Shown: positions 1-32,100 of the stretch, in pieces
Position numbering within the stretch: position 1 is the first letter of the stretch
How the letters are laid out: every line of letters begins with the position of its first letter
Assembly (NCBI GenBank): GCA_914767715.1
Contig: OU612065.1
Location: 10,478,001-10,542,000, forward strand
Direction of reading: 5' to 3'
DNA: 64,000 nt
Origin: Membranipora membranacea
Lineage: Eukaryota > Bryozoa > Gymnolaemata > Cheilostomatida > Membraniporidae
Notes under the pieces: model-generated
The model's database searches: none
Seen by the model: only the letters and a program-made list of their open reading frames with translations
Told to the model about the DNA's origin: nothing
Program-made: the position numbers and the translations under genes

Positions 1-11
1 ATATTCTACAG

Positions 12-1302
12 AGAGTATACCCTCCTCTCAACAAGCCAGAGGGTACTCGTATAGTCTTCAAAGCTCGGCGAAAGAATTCGCCAATGGAGGGGCTATTTGC
101 CATCAAGCAAATTAAAATTCAATTACAAGAAAAGTATAGTGGCTCAATGTCAACAGCGTCAACGCTCTCTATCTCAGATACAAGGGGAATTGGCAGTTTC
201 TTCCAGCACTGTCAAGAAGCAGTTTTACAGCATGATGTGTTTGATCACCCAAGCATACTAAAGGTGACTGATCGCTGGATATCGACCCCATCAGTGAACC
301 TGAATGTTGAATGGGAAGTGAATGCAACAGGTCTGCAACTTTTCTCAATTCTGGAATTCTTGGATAAGATATCACCACATAAACCAGCCCTGATCACTAA
401 AGAAGTTGGAGAGGCTTTGGATAGTATAAACGGTGAGTTAGGGCATGATATCATCTTGCATTGTATACCACTAATAAATTGACTCTTGAAGAAACTGATG
501 GGTAATCAGGACATCCCAAAAATTTGCCAAGGTGTCAATATACATGAAAGAAAGATGACGGATGTCGATAATTTGGCCAAATAATGTCGATTGTACACCT
601 GTTGTTTATTACACGTTTGTTGTTGTAGGTTGCAGTTTATTCTTAGTCATGGATTATTATGACATGAGCTTGAAGGAATACATAGATGAGTATGGAAGTC
701 GAGAGAACATTGAAAACATTGAAAACATTGTTTTGCAAAACACTTTTGCTGCTCTTACCTATGTTCACCAAAAAGGCTTTATCCATATGGATATTAAACC
801 AGAGAACATTTTGATAAGGCAAACAGGTAATGCCATTGAGGTTGTACTAGCTGATTTTGGGCTATCAAAAGAACTTGTTCAGGATGAACAAATCAAAGGC
901 AACCTTTCTGGCACCTTCCCATACAACACTTGCCCAGTTCAGTATTACAGTCCTAAGATTGATTTCTGGGCGTTAGGGTTAGTACTTTATTACATAATGG
1001 AGAGTATACATACCGGATCAGAAGTAACAAGATCAGAACTTGCCAGTCTCGCAAATGCAGCAAAAGGGAATACAGGACAGTTGGAGGAATTCTTAGAAAA
1101 CTCTCAGTGCACTGCTGAACACCTAATCCAGATAGGATTGTTAATGAGCGGAGACCTAGACAGTACAAGTTCTCTTCTAGATGTGGCAGAGTCGAGATTC
1201 CTACCTACAACTGTATTTGGTCAATACGATGGATCTGTTGATAATCTTGCGAATGACAATAGCAGCTACGGAATGACTCATGGAGATAACTTTATTGCAT
1301 GA
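12..1302 (+). CDS. Protein-kinase-like gene, 3' part (two exons)
   Basis: Two exons are visible: about 12-432 (preceded by an acceptor-like TTCTACAG, donor GGTGAGTT) and 629-1302 (acceptor TTGTTGTAG); the phases match (1 then 2). The first exon carries the N-lobe lysine motif FAIKQI. The second carries a hinge-like LFLVMDYYDMSLKEY, a catalytic loop HMDIKPENIL and an ADFGLSK magnesium motif, then SPKIDFWALG, the usual start of the C-lobe. It is therefore a Ser/Thr-type kinase fold. Oddities: HRD is HMD, no APE motif is seen where QYYSP stands, no glycine-rich loop is seen in the visible N-lobe, and the C-lobe after helix F is short with no recognisable subdomain XI. It may be a divergent active kinase or a pseudokinase. 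The 5' end lies outside the window. No orthologue is recognised. Confidence 0.75.
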
Positions 1303-1882
1303 GGCTATCCGATGGCCGCTCAGGATGAAAAACAGTGAAATAGTAGAACTCATTTCCGCAATGATCAGAAATCAGCAATGGGGAAACCATCAAAGTACTT
1401 TTGTGACATATCAGCGGAGAGCCTGACCCCCCCCCCCCCCGCCCCTCCACCTCTACTCCACTCAACCAAACCATCATAGTCACCAAAATCATAGGAGTAT
1501 TCTGATTTCCATACTCACTTTATGGTTTACTTGTCTCTATTGGATTAGTCTTCAGAATCAGCCGTTGTAAAACCACTTGCTGTAATGATTAAAAGAGTTT
1601 TTTTCTTAACTCTCTTACCTCTAGTGAGAATCTATAGATAGTGATGACTACAGGTGTAACACCCTAAGCACTTGTTGATGCAGATCATATTTTGACAAAT
1701 AAAGTGAAATGATTACCCACACATTCATTTTGCGACAAATAAAAACAAAACTTGGCCATGCAGGTGCTCCGTTTCAGTAGCATGTACCGCCTTCAATTGC
1801 TTATACACTGATGAGGAAATTCTTGGAAATTCTGAATGGTAGTATTATTGTCCGTGGAAAGGTCATTTGGTAGGGATATTAC
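1303..1882. other. Convergent 3' flanks of kinase-like and ferlin genes
   Basis: There is no coding exon here. The stretch holds a C tract with pyrimidine-rich flank near 1427-1450 and the two AATAAA signals. The kinase-like gene (+) and the ferlin gene (-) run tail to tail across it. Confidence 0.5.
1698..1743 (+). promoter_or_regulatory. Candidate polyadenylation signals of the kinase-like gene
   Basis: Two AATAAA hexamers (1698-1703 and 1738-1743) lie about 400 bases after the kinase stop codon and before the convergent end of the ferlin gene. Position and orientation fit a 3' UTR end; use is inferred. Confidence 0.45.
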
Positions 1883-22667
<20,785 letters not shown>

Positions 22668-23619
22668 TGTCAAGTCAATAAAAGAGAAATTAATAGGAAA
22701 TTGTCTGTTACTGCCAGGTTTAGAACAACAACAATGGCAGGCAAAGTATACCGTATAAAGACCACAATGTCTTTTTCTCTTCTTTTTAAATCTATAAATG
22801 AAATTTTACATAAATATTTTGAATTTTTATTGTAACGAAGCTGAGAATCAAGATATTGAAATAAAGATAATAATAACAGCAACATCAGGAGATAGCAATG
22901 GGATTTTGATACTTTTGAGCCAAAGATTCTGCTGATTTCCTTCCTAGAATTGTTTGTAGTAATGACTTTTGTGTGCTGGTGTGGTGTCTCCTCCTTTGGT
23001 ATTCAGCGATCACAAACTTGATGCAATAGTGCCCGGATCAGAAACTACCGCATACCATCAGCATGTATTTCTGGCTGGCTCTTCTGATAGGCAGCAGATC
23101 CCCAGTCACACACTCTCCGCTTCCACTTTTTCACACTTTTTTGTACTTAACCCTCAAATGTTACAGTCAATTAAAATTGAGAACATTCAACTTTCTGACA
23201 TAAATCAAATCGAAAACAAATCATGATTGTGATGTGTACTGGATTTACCTGCCATTTCTTTTTTTCAGCAACCATTGCAGATGAACAGTACTAAAAGTAC
23301 AACAACAAAGAGTTGGAGAGACCAATGAAGACATGCAGGGAGTTAATTGGAGAGACAAGTGCATTAATATGCCTCATGTATGTGGTTCAGTTGGAGAATT
23401 GTCAGGTTCCAGCCAACTCATTGAGCATATATAATCTATTCAATGGTCAACCTAATTACTCAGTACGCGTATATATAATAATTTGAGCTGGGTACCTAGT
23501 CCATTACAAAATAAAGTACAGTTGCAAAATACCCTTTACCGGTGGTTCCTACATATTGCAGCATTGGGTGGATTGTGTATACCCACACATGAAAAGTGGA
23601 GAACTGTGGCGACAGGACA

Positions 23620-23960
23620 GCTACAGTTGACAAAAACCGCCTATTTTTCCAACATAATATAGCACTGGCAAGGTGTCCGGTCTTGACGAAATTACGAAAA
23701 GTATATGCCACACGATCAGTCTATTTATTGTTGGAGTTGTACTCACCTGCCAAAATAAGAATCCCTTATCGCCACTCAAGAGAATACAAGTAGGATGTGC
23801 AGCTACTGTGGCAGTTTTGGTCAGACCAAACATGCCATTCGATTTAGAAATTGACTCAGACAACATAGAGGTGGTCAGACCAAAACCGCCATAATCACAG
23901 GCACTGGAGATATTATGTGGGAAGAATTGGCGGTTTTGGTCAACTGTAGATAGCTATCAA
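23620..23960. repeat. Inverted-repeat element with ~50-base arms
   Basis: The left arm near 23622-23672 (GCTACAGTTGACAAAAACCG, then CCAACATAATAT) is complementary to the right arm near 23906-23957 (ATATTATGTGGG, then CGGTTTTGGTCAACTGTAG). A further GGTCAGACCAAAACCGCC copy lies inside at 23875-23892. It is MITE-like and non-coding. Confidence 0.6.
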
Positions 23961-25639
23961 ACAGTTCCCGCAACCATGGATCACACACATCCAACACGCA
24001 TTCAGACAATCAAACTTTGCCTGCCATTGTACTCCTTTATTCACCAAACAAAAGGCCTTTGGTTCTACAAGCCTCATAGGTGTCTTGGGACATATCTGAA
24101 GACCGGTTTCCAGACATCGTCCCCCAGGGCCTATCCAACACTACAGCATAACTGTACTTTATTTTGTAATGATCATCCCAAATCAAATGAACAATACTAT
24201 GATCTATCACACTGTCACAGTAACCTGCAGTTACTATATCAAGGAGTAACACTGGACTGGTGATACTCCTTGATTATATATATATATATATTCCATTATT
24301 GTGTGTTAGTTTAGTTAGTAACCAAGGAGTAACAGGTTTAACTTAACATGTTTGTACTCCTTGTTTGTACTTTGTATGGATATATTATAATGTGAATCAT
24401 CAATTTATATCTGAAAGGTTCTATAACCATCCATTCTTAGGCCATTAATGCACAATCGAACTCTATAAAACTGGCTGGAGTAAGGACTGTGAAAATTCAT
24501 GGACTCTGTATTATTATGGATTGATTGCAAGGAGTGAGTTTAAACTTTTGCTCCAAATGAGTAAATACATGTGCTCGCTGTATCAAACTAATACTCCTTT
24601 GAGCAAATAAGAAAAGATGTTAAGTTTCCCAATACCCACATGTGGTCTAAGAGCTATATTTACTAGCCAATCACAGGACACAAAAAGTTCATAGTGGAAA
24701 GTTGTAAAATATTGAGATGAACATACATACTTACTATTCCTTTTTTTGTCGTGGTATGTTTGACAAATGTCATTATCTTTTTACTATATTAGGTTATGTT
24801 TGGAAATCATATCACCAACCTTTGGAAGATGGGCTAACTCATCTTTCTCTCTCAAAGAATTATAAAAGGGAAATATGGAAACTTACTGTAATATAATAAG
24901 TTTCATTAAAAATGAGCCTTACTTACTACTACTAGTTACTTACTAACTTCAACAGGATCGACTGACAACAATGAATGGTGCTAGAACACATGTGTTAGTG
25001 TATTGAAAAAGAGAAGAATAATTGTGATGTGGGCATATGATAATTATGATACTATATGTAGTGTGTCTTGGTCTTACATGCCTGTATTCTGCCAGGGCCA
25101 ATATGTGCCCTGTACAGTAGCTAAGTCAAGTGCCAGTGGACTTTTGAGTGGTTGATACTTGAGGACATTAGTTAGTTGGCAAAATAAAGGCATACATATA
25201 TAGAAGTTCTTGCGTTCAGTAATCACTTGTGGGCGTCAGACGCTTCTTGATCGTGATATGCAGCGATTCTCCGCAGTAGTGTATAAACTGTCAGTGATAA
25301 ACTGTCGAGTTACGCAAGACGTATTTTCGGTAGATTGCAGGGACTGGTTAATAAGCAGGCTGAGCACCACGTCTCACTAAGGGCTTAATAAGAGTGATCG
25401 CATTTCCCATGGGTTTGGCCTACTGACGCATACAAACCTATTGGATCTATGACTGTTCAAAGTTTTCCACTGAGCTGAGTGGTTGTTACCAACCTTTCGA
25501 CAAATACATGCTTGCATGCCCAAGGATCCAATGAATCGGTGTACGGGCCTTCATACGTCAATCAACAATCAAACAATATATTGCTCAGACAAACTCCAGC
25601 ACCAGCAAACAGAAGCGGAGCTAAAGCAGAAGTGACCTC

Positions 25640-26090
25640 TGGAGTGCCCAAGCTCAACATCTATCAAGAGCACCGCCTACACACAGATAGTCAGACCAGT
25701 GCCTGAATATGCATTGGGCTCTTGGGACTCCATTGACAAGACTGCTGCTGCATACCTAGAAGCAGTTCAGCAACGGGCAGCACGAATGGTCCAGGAGGTA
25801 TAAGGAAAACAGACAGGAAGACGAACACCACAGGTCTCCTCAAAGGCTTTAACCTCCCTACCCTGGAGAAGAGAAGAAATCTGCTTGTCTGAAGCTGTTC
25901 CAGCACTACCACTTTGACACCACCGGTAAAACCATCCAGACATACCTGCAGTCTTCTCCAAAACGCAGACATCAGTACCATTATATGATACCTCACTCCA
26001 ACACCCAACACCACCAGCGTTCGTTCTTTCTCAAGACCGCCAAGGAGTGGAACAAACTGCCAGACACTAGTGTCAGGCCCCCTGATAGGT
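25640..26090 (+). mobile_element. LINE 3' relic (reverse transcriptase C-terminus)
   Basis: Forward-strand fragments in shifting frames read STAYTQIVRPVPEYA (typical of the RT C-terminal region, cf. TAYTTLVRPVLEYA) near 25665-25710, LTSLPWRREE near 25848-25877, and SFFLKTAKEWNKLPDTSV near 26017-26072. Several stops and frameshifts make it a dead copy. The upstream part of the element is not recognisable. Confidence 0.65.
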
Positions 26091-26399
26091 TGTAGGAAAA
26101 ACTAGTACTATCAATTTGGCATAAATGATTATCGACCTGGTACGATTAACAAGATTTATGAGAAACCAAGTTTCCATAGTCCCGATGAAAATTCGGTGTT
26201 GAAACTGTACCAGCTCAGGTGTGTGCTCAGGTATGTACACACACAGTATGGTTGATGGCCTAATTCTCTACTAGAGCCTTAGATCCCATGAGAAACATAA
26301 TATGTATGCTGGTAACTCTCCTCTTCTTCAAACAATATTTATGTGTGTGAATTTGTTATCCTTCATCTAGATATAATTGAGGAGGTCAAAGCTGTGTAG

Positions 26400-26925
26400 A
26401 GGTGGCTCAGTATGGTAGCATACTTGCCAAGTCTCCCGATTTAGGCGTGACTCTCCAGATATTTACACCCACCTCCCACTTTTTGTAAATCTCACTATTT
26501 CCTCCAGATTTTAGAGAAAACAGTCCAATCGCAATTTTTTGATAGTTATCCAAGCACATGTTGTTGTTGACTAGTTACTGTTAAGGTCTTTGCACACAAA
26601 ATTGAAAGGAATTATCAAATTAAACAATGCTAACAAATTTACCTGTTTTGTTGAGATTCAGCCTATTATTGTAAATGACCAATAGCATCTTCTCATAACT
26701 CACAACACTGACTGTCATTGGTCACAATATAAAGTAGCTAGTCAATTGCATACATTTAGTTTTCATTTCCTTTCAGATCACACATTTTTTAGTATTAATT
26801 TTGTACTGTCTACTCTAGTTCAATTTAAGTGAAGTGCAGTGTGGTGCAGTATCGCCGTAAAATGGAATCTCCCTATTTTGTATTTAGGTTACTTGGCAAG
26901 TATGTATGGTAGAATGCTGAGCCAT
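26400..26925. repeat. Inverted-repeat element with tRNA-like ends
   Basis: The left end 26401-26432 (GGTGGCTCAGTATGGTAGCA, then TACTTGCCAAGT) is repeated inverted at 26890-26925 (ACTTGGCAAGTATG, then GCTGAGCCATC) with a small indel. The GGCTCAG-TATGGTAG stretch resembles a tRNA A box, so the pair may be two opposed SINE heads rather than a DNA transposon. Confidence 0.5.
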
Positions 26926-28287
26926 CTGAACACAATGGTTGAAGGTCTCCTGGTTCTAAACCTTTGAATTCTGGGCTTGGTTCATACCCTTGAACTGTGC
27001 TCTGACCTGCATGCATGCTGAAAGCATCCTGGCACAATAGTGTCACCGAAACCTTAGCGCAAGAAATGTTTTGCGTCCCAGCTTCCGGTAGTGATGTATT
27101 ACCCCCTGGTTGTGATCAAACAACTTTTCAAACCAAAGTGGGCTACTGGGGATTGTCAGTTTCGGATTGAGCCCCTTCATGAAGGCTTGTGGTTGTATTA
27201 GGCTATGTTGAAACCTTTTGCTAAATTAGAAGCGTTATCTCAGTGACATCCACAAACATGTGTTCCATCTAAACCCATCTCCATCGGCCTACTTAGGATC
27301 CTCACTAGATCAGAATGACTGTTTTTCTTTACAAAATTGAAATCAATCATATCGAGAGCAGACTCTCCCTCATTACATCAGCTGTTGTTATTATTATCAC
27401 AATAAAATTAATATGCTATGCTGATAATCCTACTAGTATCCGATAATTTAAAGGGATTATTTATGTACCGAAAGAAGATCAAGTAAACCTATATAGATCT
27501 TCTGCAGGCCAGCAACTCCAGATCTAAAGTACCATAAGACGTTACTACTCCAGGTTGTCCATCAATTGAATATGGGTGTGTTGTAACCAGAGTTTAAATT
27601 ATGATTAAACCTGAACATTGACAATCTGGCCCATCTCAGTTTTTTTATTAGAGTTGCCTGAAAACAGACCCTTGTCCAAACATCCTGCTGAGGTGCATCT
27701 AACAGAGTAATAGAAGTCAATGAGGAATCCGACTTTGTATACCCATGGTATTTGGTTTCCTTTCCCAGAGCTGAACAAAGATTTGGACCTAGTGGTGGGT
27801 CAGGTAAAGGGAAATGCTTCCATAATGATGTTGCGGTGCAAATTGGGTGATTCTCGGGTCCTTTCGAATGAGACATCAAACCTTTGGATAGAGATTGATT
27901 TCATCCTGATATGCAGTGTGTTGCTCATGAAATAATGGAAATTACTGGGCAGAAAATACAGTCCTAACAAGAATATCGCTTTAACCTGACCTTGCATATG
28001 TTTCAGATGATGCCAACCTCGGCGATAATAAACTCACCGTGTAACGAGCAGTGGATATAAAACACTCGGAGCGTCTCATGTTTGAAGGTGATGATAAATC
28101 ATTCACATCCTGACCACCTAATTTTTTTTCCTTTCATTGGCTCACTAGGTCCAGTTCTCTCAATGACAGACTGTTCTGGGGTTCGCCCAAGGGTTTTAGA
28201 TAACCTTCTTTGGGTTATATACCTATAATTCCCTTTTTGGTACCCTCTCCTGGGAGGCCTAGCAAACACTCAAAGTCAACCGACTAC

Positions 28288-28770
28288 AGAAGGACCAAAG
28301 CATTATATAGTCCTGCAGCTAGGACTGCAGTAGTTACTCTATATTTTGACACTGAAAAAAATGCATAGCTCTTCCGGGTAGAAATTATCTGTAGCTTAAA
28401 TAATTTGCCCCCCCCCCCCTCTTTCATCAATTGCGCCTATGAGGTTTTGAAATCTAGTGCTGTACCAGCGCAATATGCTACCACCTCCATATAATTGTAA
28501 CTTCTGATTATTTTCACATAAGATTAAAAATGGATATATTTAAGTGTCAGGAATATTGTACAGTTGTAGATAACTTAGTTCATTAACCTTTATAGTTATC
28601 TTAAGTAGATACAAGTGGTAGCATATTGCGCTGGTACAGCACAAGATTTTGAAACCTCATAGGCGCAATTGATGAAAGAGGGGGGGGGGGCAATTTCTAA
28701 AGCTATACCTAAATTTTACCCTTACTACTGCAGAACTAGCTGCCAGATTATATATTGCTTTGGTCCTTCT
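28288..28770. repeat. Foldback element with C-tract/G-tract arms
   Basis: The outer ends AGAAGGACCAAAGCA (28288) and TGCTTTGGTCCTTCT (ending 28770) are exact complements. Inner arms at about 28408-28490 and 28615-28692 match over about 75 bases, including a C tract at 28408-28420 opposite a G tract at 28680-28690. The left arm carries extra sequence between its outer and inner blocks. No ORF is present. Confidence 0.75.
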
Positions 28771-29128
28771 GATGTCTTTTCGCCTTTTATATACTGTACT
28801 AGCATCCTTTCACTCAATTTAACAAGGGCTGTTGGCTTTACTTTTTATTGAAATCGGTTTTTGATGATGCCCTGTCAATGGGTTGTAAAAACATAGTTGA
28901 CATCACTATTTGAAAACTTAAAGTGAATCTGACATCCAGCTATTATATACCATTTAAATGAACTTGAGATCGATATCAGCTCTCTTACTATACGACCTTA
29001 CCACATGTAATCTATATACTTGGACGGAAAACTCCCTGTAAGATGTTCTGCGCTGAAGCTTCCATGAATGACATCGTGCATAATGAGAATAGTTTAGTAT
29101 ATTTATATGCTTTATGTACAATTACAGA

Positions 29129-32100
29129 ATGGCGAGTTTCAGACCGCCTAGTGCTGGTGGGGTAGGAGGAGGTGATACATCAAGTATCTACAACAGCAGA
29201 GCACCTGTAGACACTAGTCATTACTTGACTAGCTCTCCCAATAATCCTTATACACCTACTACTAAGACTATAGACATACAGACAGATAGTACTGAGCTCT
29301 GCCAGCACATGAATATGGCCACCTCCGCATCTACTCAGGTAATAGAGTTATTGCTCGTATGTCATGGTATTTTAGAGCTTATTGTGACGCTATGTGGATC
29401 ATGTGACAGCTTCATGTGGTTTATATGCGCTGCTTTGTTCTGTATTAATGGGTTTTTGTGCAATCTTGGTGTTGAAGCAGCTCAGGTTTTTGCTTTTCCT
29501 ACCGACAAGATGTACTCATCCTTGGAATCCGTCCACAAAATGAGACATTGTGTTTTGAGCTGTCAGTTGCGTTGAGTCATGACATTGTTATATGGTGAGG
29601 AGAATTCATTGCTACGGCTCTATTAGGCTGGGATTGGATTACTAGGTTCGGGCATAGTAGGTAGGAAGGTTGGTTTTTCATGTCATCATTCCCTCATTTT
29701 AGCCAATTGAAATTCATATACAAATCTACCCTCATTACAATTTTGCTATTCATGATGGGAGTTATTACTTTCTGTATTTTCCCGATAATATCATTCGGGC
29801 ATAATTTGCAATACATAAAAATGTTGAAAAATGAAGCGTAAACATATCTCAAAAAAGCAGAATTTGTGATTTTATGTATAGAGCGGTATTTGGTTGCGTT
29901 TAGGGTTCACAATAAACCCGATAAACATCATAATCTGCCACTTACCTCTCGTCATTTGCAAATAGGGTAGTTGGTTATCTGGGTAATAATTGAAAGAACA
30001 AATACCACCAAGTAGTTGATAGTTACTGCCTTGCAATGTAAGAGAGTGGAATTATCTAATTAAAATGATCAAAACCATCCCTCATCTGGCCATAAATTCA
30101 ACAACAATAAATGTGATTATAATGATATTGAAAAAAATATTAAAAATATGTCTTCCTCCTCGATGGTGAAGGGGTCCCTCTATGGTACGTACAGTCGTCA
30201 TACTTTCTTGACCCTATCATTGATTGAAATTCTTAACTACTTGAATTACAAACAAATCAACTAGAACAATCAGAGATACTGTACAACCACTTTTTGAACT
30301 GACGACCATGCATGTTATTTGAAGTTATGAAGGCCTCACCATCGCCCTCAGCAACCGGTGCATCTCACTTTGAGATCTTCAGCATTGCTCACTCTGGCTG
30401 CTTATAAAGAGAGCAGAGACAGTATGCATGCAAACATAATCAGGCAGTTATTTCTTAATCCACATAATCTATAATAGTATTAATAATACTCTTACTAACA
30501 GATTTTAGGTGTGGCCACACTTGCAAATTAGATTTTCGTTCTAATATCATCCTGCCACACAAGTAAAAATTAAAAAATTTGTTTTGATACTTACCTGTGA
30601 ATGGAGCATCAGGATCTGGATATGCTTGGGTGAAATGCTCCACCATCTCCTTATAATTGTTCAACTTGATACCCATTAAGTCCCATCCTGCTCCAGATAT
30701 ATAATATCATTCATCTTGTTAGCTAAAGTTTTCTCAGAATTGTGGGAAAACAACCTCGTATGGCCCCAATTTTGTTATACAGAAAGTTATCTATTATTTT
30801 CTTCAGAATGAAAAATAACTGCAAAATCTAGTCTCCGATGAGATCTACCGATCATGTGTTTCATATGGTATCCTACTATCAACACTAAATAGTTGTAGAA
30901 CAGTGGTATAATAATGCAGAACTGCCAAATTTGACACATCTTCCCCTGGCAAGTTTTAGATGCGGATGTGAAAAAATTGAGTAGCTTTCTGAGTCATTCT
31001 AAACAGCCACTGGCTTTGAAAATCTTAGTGAAACATATTCTTGAATGCCTGAGTTTTGGAGCTCTCAGATTGGACACCACTAGCCATAACTTGGCTGTGG
31101 TAAATTCAACAGGTAACATCATAAATAACTGTTGTAGTATATGTCACTCCATTATCATGTTGATACAATTCGACCGAATGGTTGTTTGGATGATAACTCA
31201 ACCCTAAATCAATGTTTGAGCACTTTCATGTGTCAAATGCAGGCCTAGCTTGGCAGCCGTGATTTGAAACCAAGCTTGTTTCGTGATTAGAAAATACCGT
31301 GTTGCTCTCTTGTGGGCAGTCTTATTGAATAGTGTTTGAGCACCGGGCTTGAAATCTGAGATAGGGGATAAATTTTTAATTCAGTTGTGTTCACTACATC
31401 TGCTTGAGCTGTTAGGGTTTGTCAACACCACCCATTACTTTGAATTTTATTGTAATAATTAAATGTAGCTAGTTAGGTACACTGATATACTATACAAATT
31501 TATCCTAGATAAACTCTTAGAGCCAGGTTATCAAATCTAAGCAAATCTCAATGGCAATTGAACAAGGTTTATATTACAACAAAAAGCTTGTCACAATTTG
31601 ATGTTAGGGCTGGTTATGGTAAGGAGCTCGCTATTGCTCTTCTCAATCACAAACACTGTTTGATACTCTCAAATTTATTTCTGGCTTTAAAGTGGGTAAG
31701 TCGAGAAGTACCAGCAAATTTTATAGCTCTGATTTTTGGAGAAAAAAACAGGTTCAGTTATTAATGCCGCTGCAACATACAAGTTGATTTACAATTTACT
31801 CATTATTTGTTGTCATAAACTTTTGACGCTGGATTTTAATTCACTTTTCAACTGGCAGTGATTTCTTTTTTTCGGTTTTATTTGTACCACCCGTTTGTCT
31901 CAAGTTGCTGCCAGCTTAGAGCCTCATGCTAACAATTTTGTAATCAATTATGAAGTGTATGCAAGCTTTAAACTCTTCATTGTTTTGTAAAATAGCATTT
32001 GAAATGGGAGCATTGTGAAACCCTTACTTTTGTATTTTATTATTTTTGTAAAGAAAGGAAAATAGTGTATATCTGGCATTGGCGAGCTTTTCAAGCCATA

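Larger units (their letters stand above)
22668..29128. other. Region between ferlin 5' exons and the coiled-coil gene
   Basis: No supportable host exon was found on either strand. The stretch holds three inverted-repeat elements (23.6, 26.4 and 28.3 kb), a LINE 3' relic (25.6-26.1 kb), repeated TACTCCTTG/CAAGGAGTA motifs and an AT dinucleotide run near 24269-24292. The missing ferlin C2A exon would be expected on the minus strand here, but no C2 pattern was seen. Confidence 0.5.
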
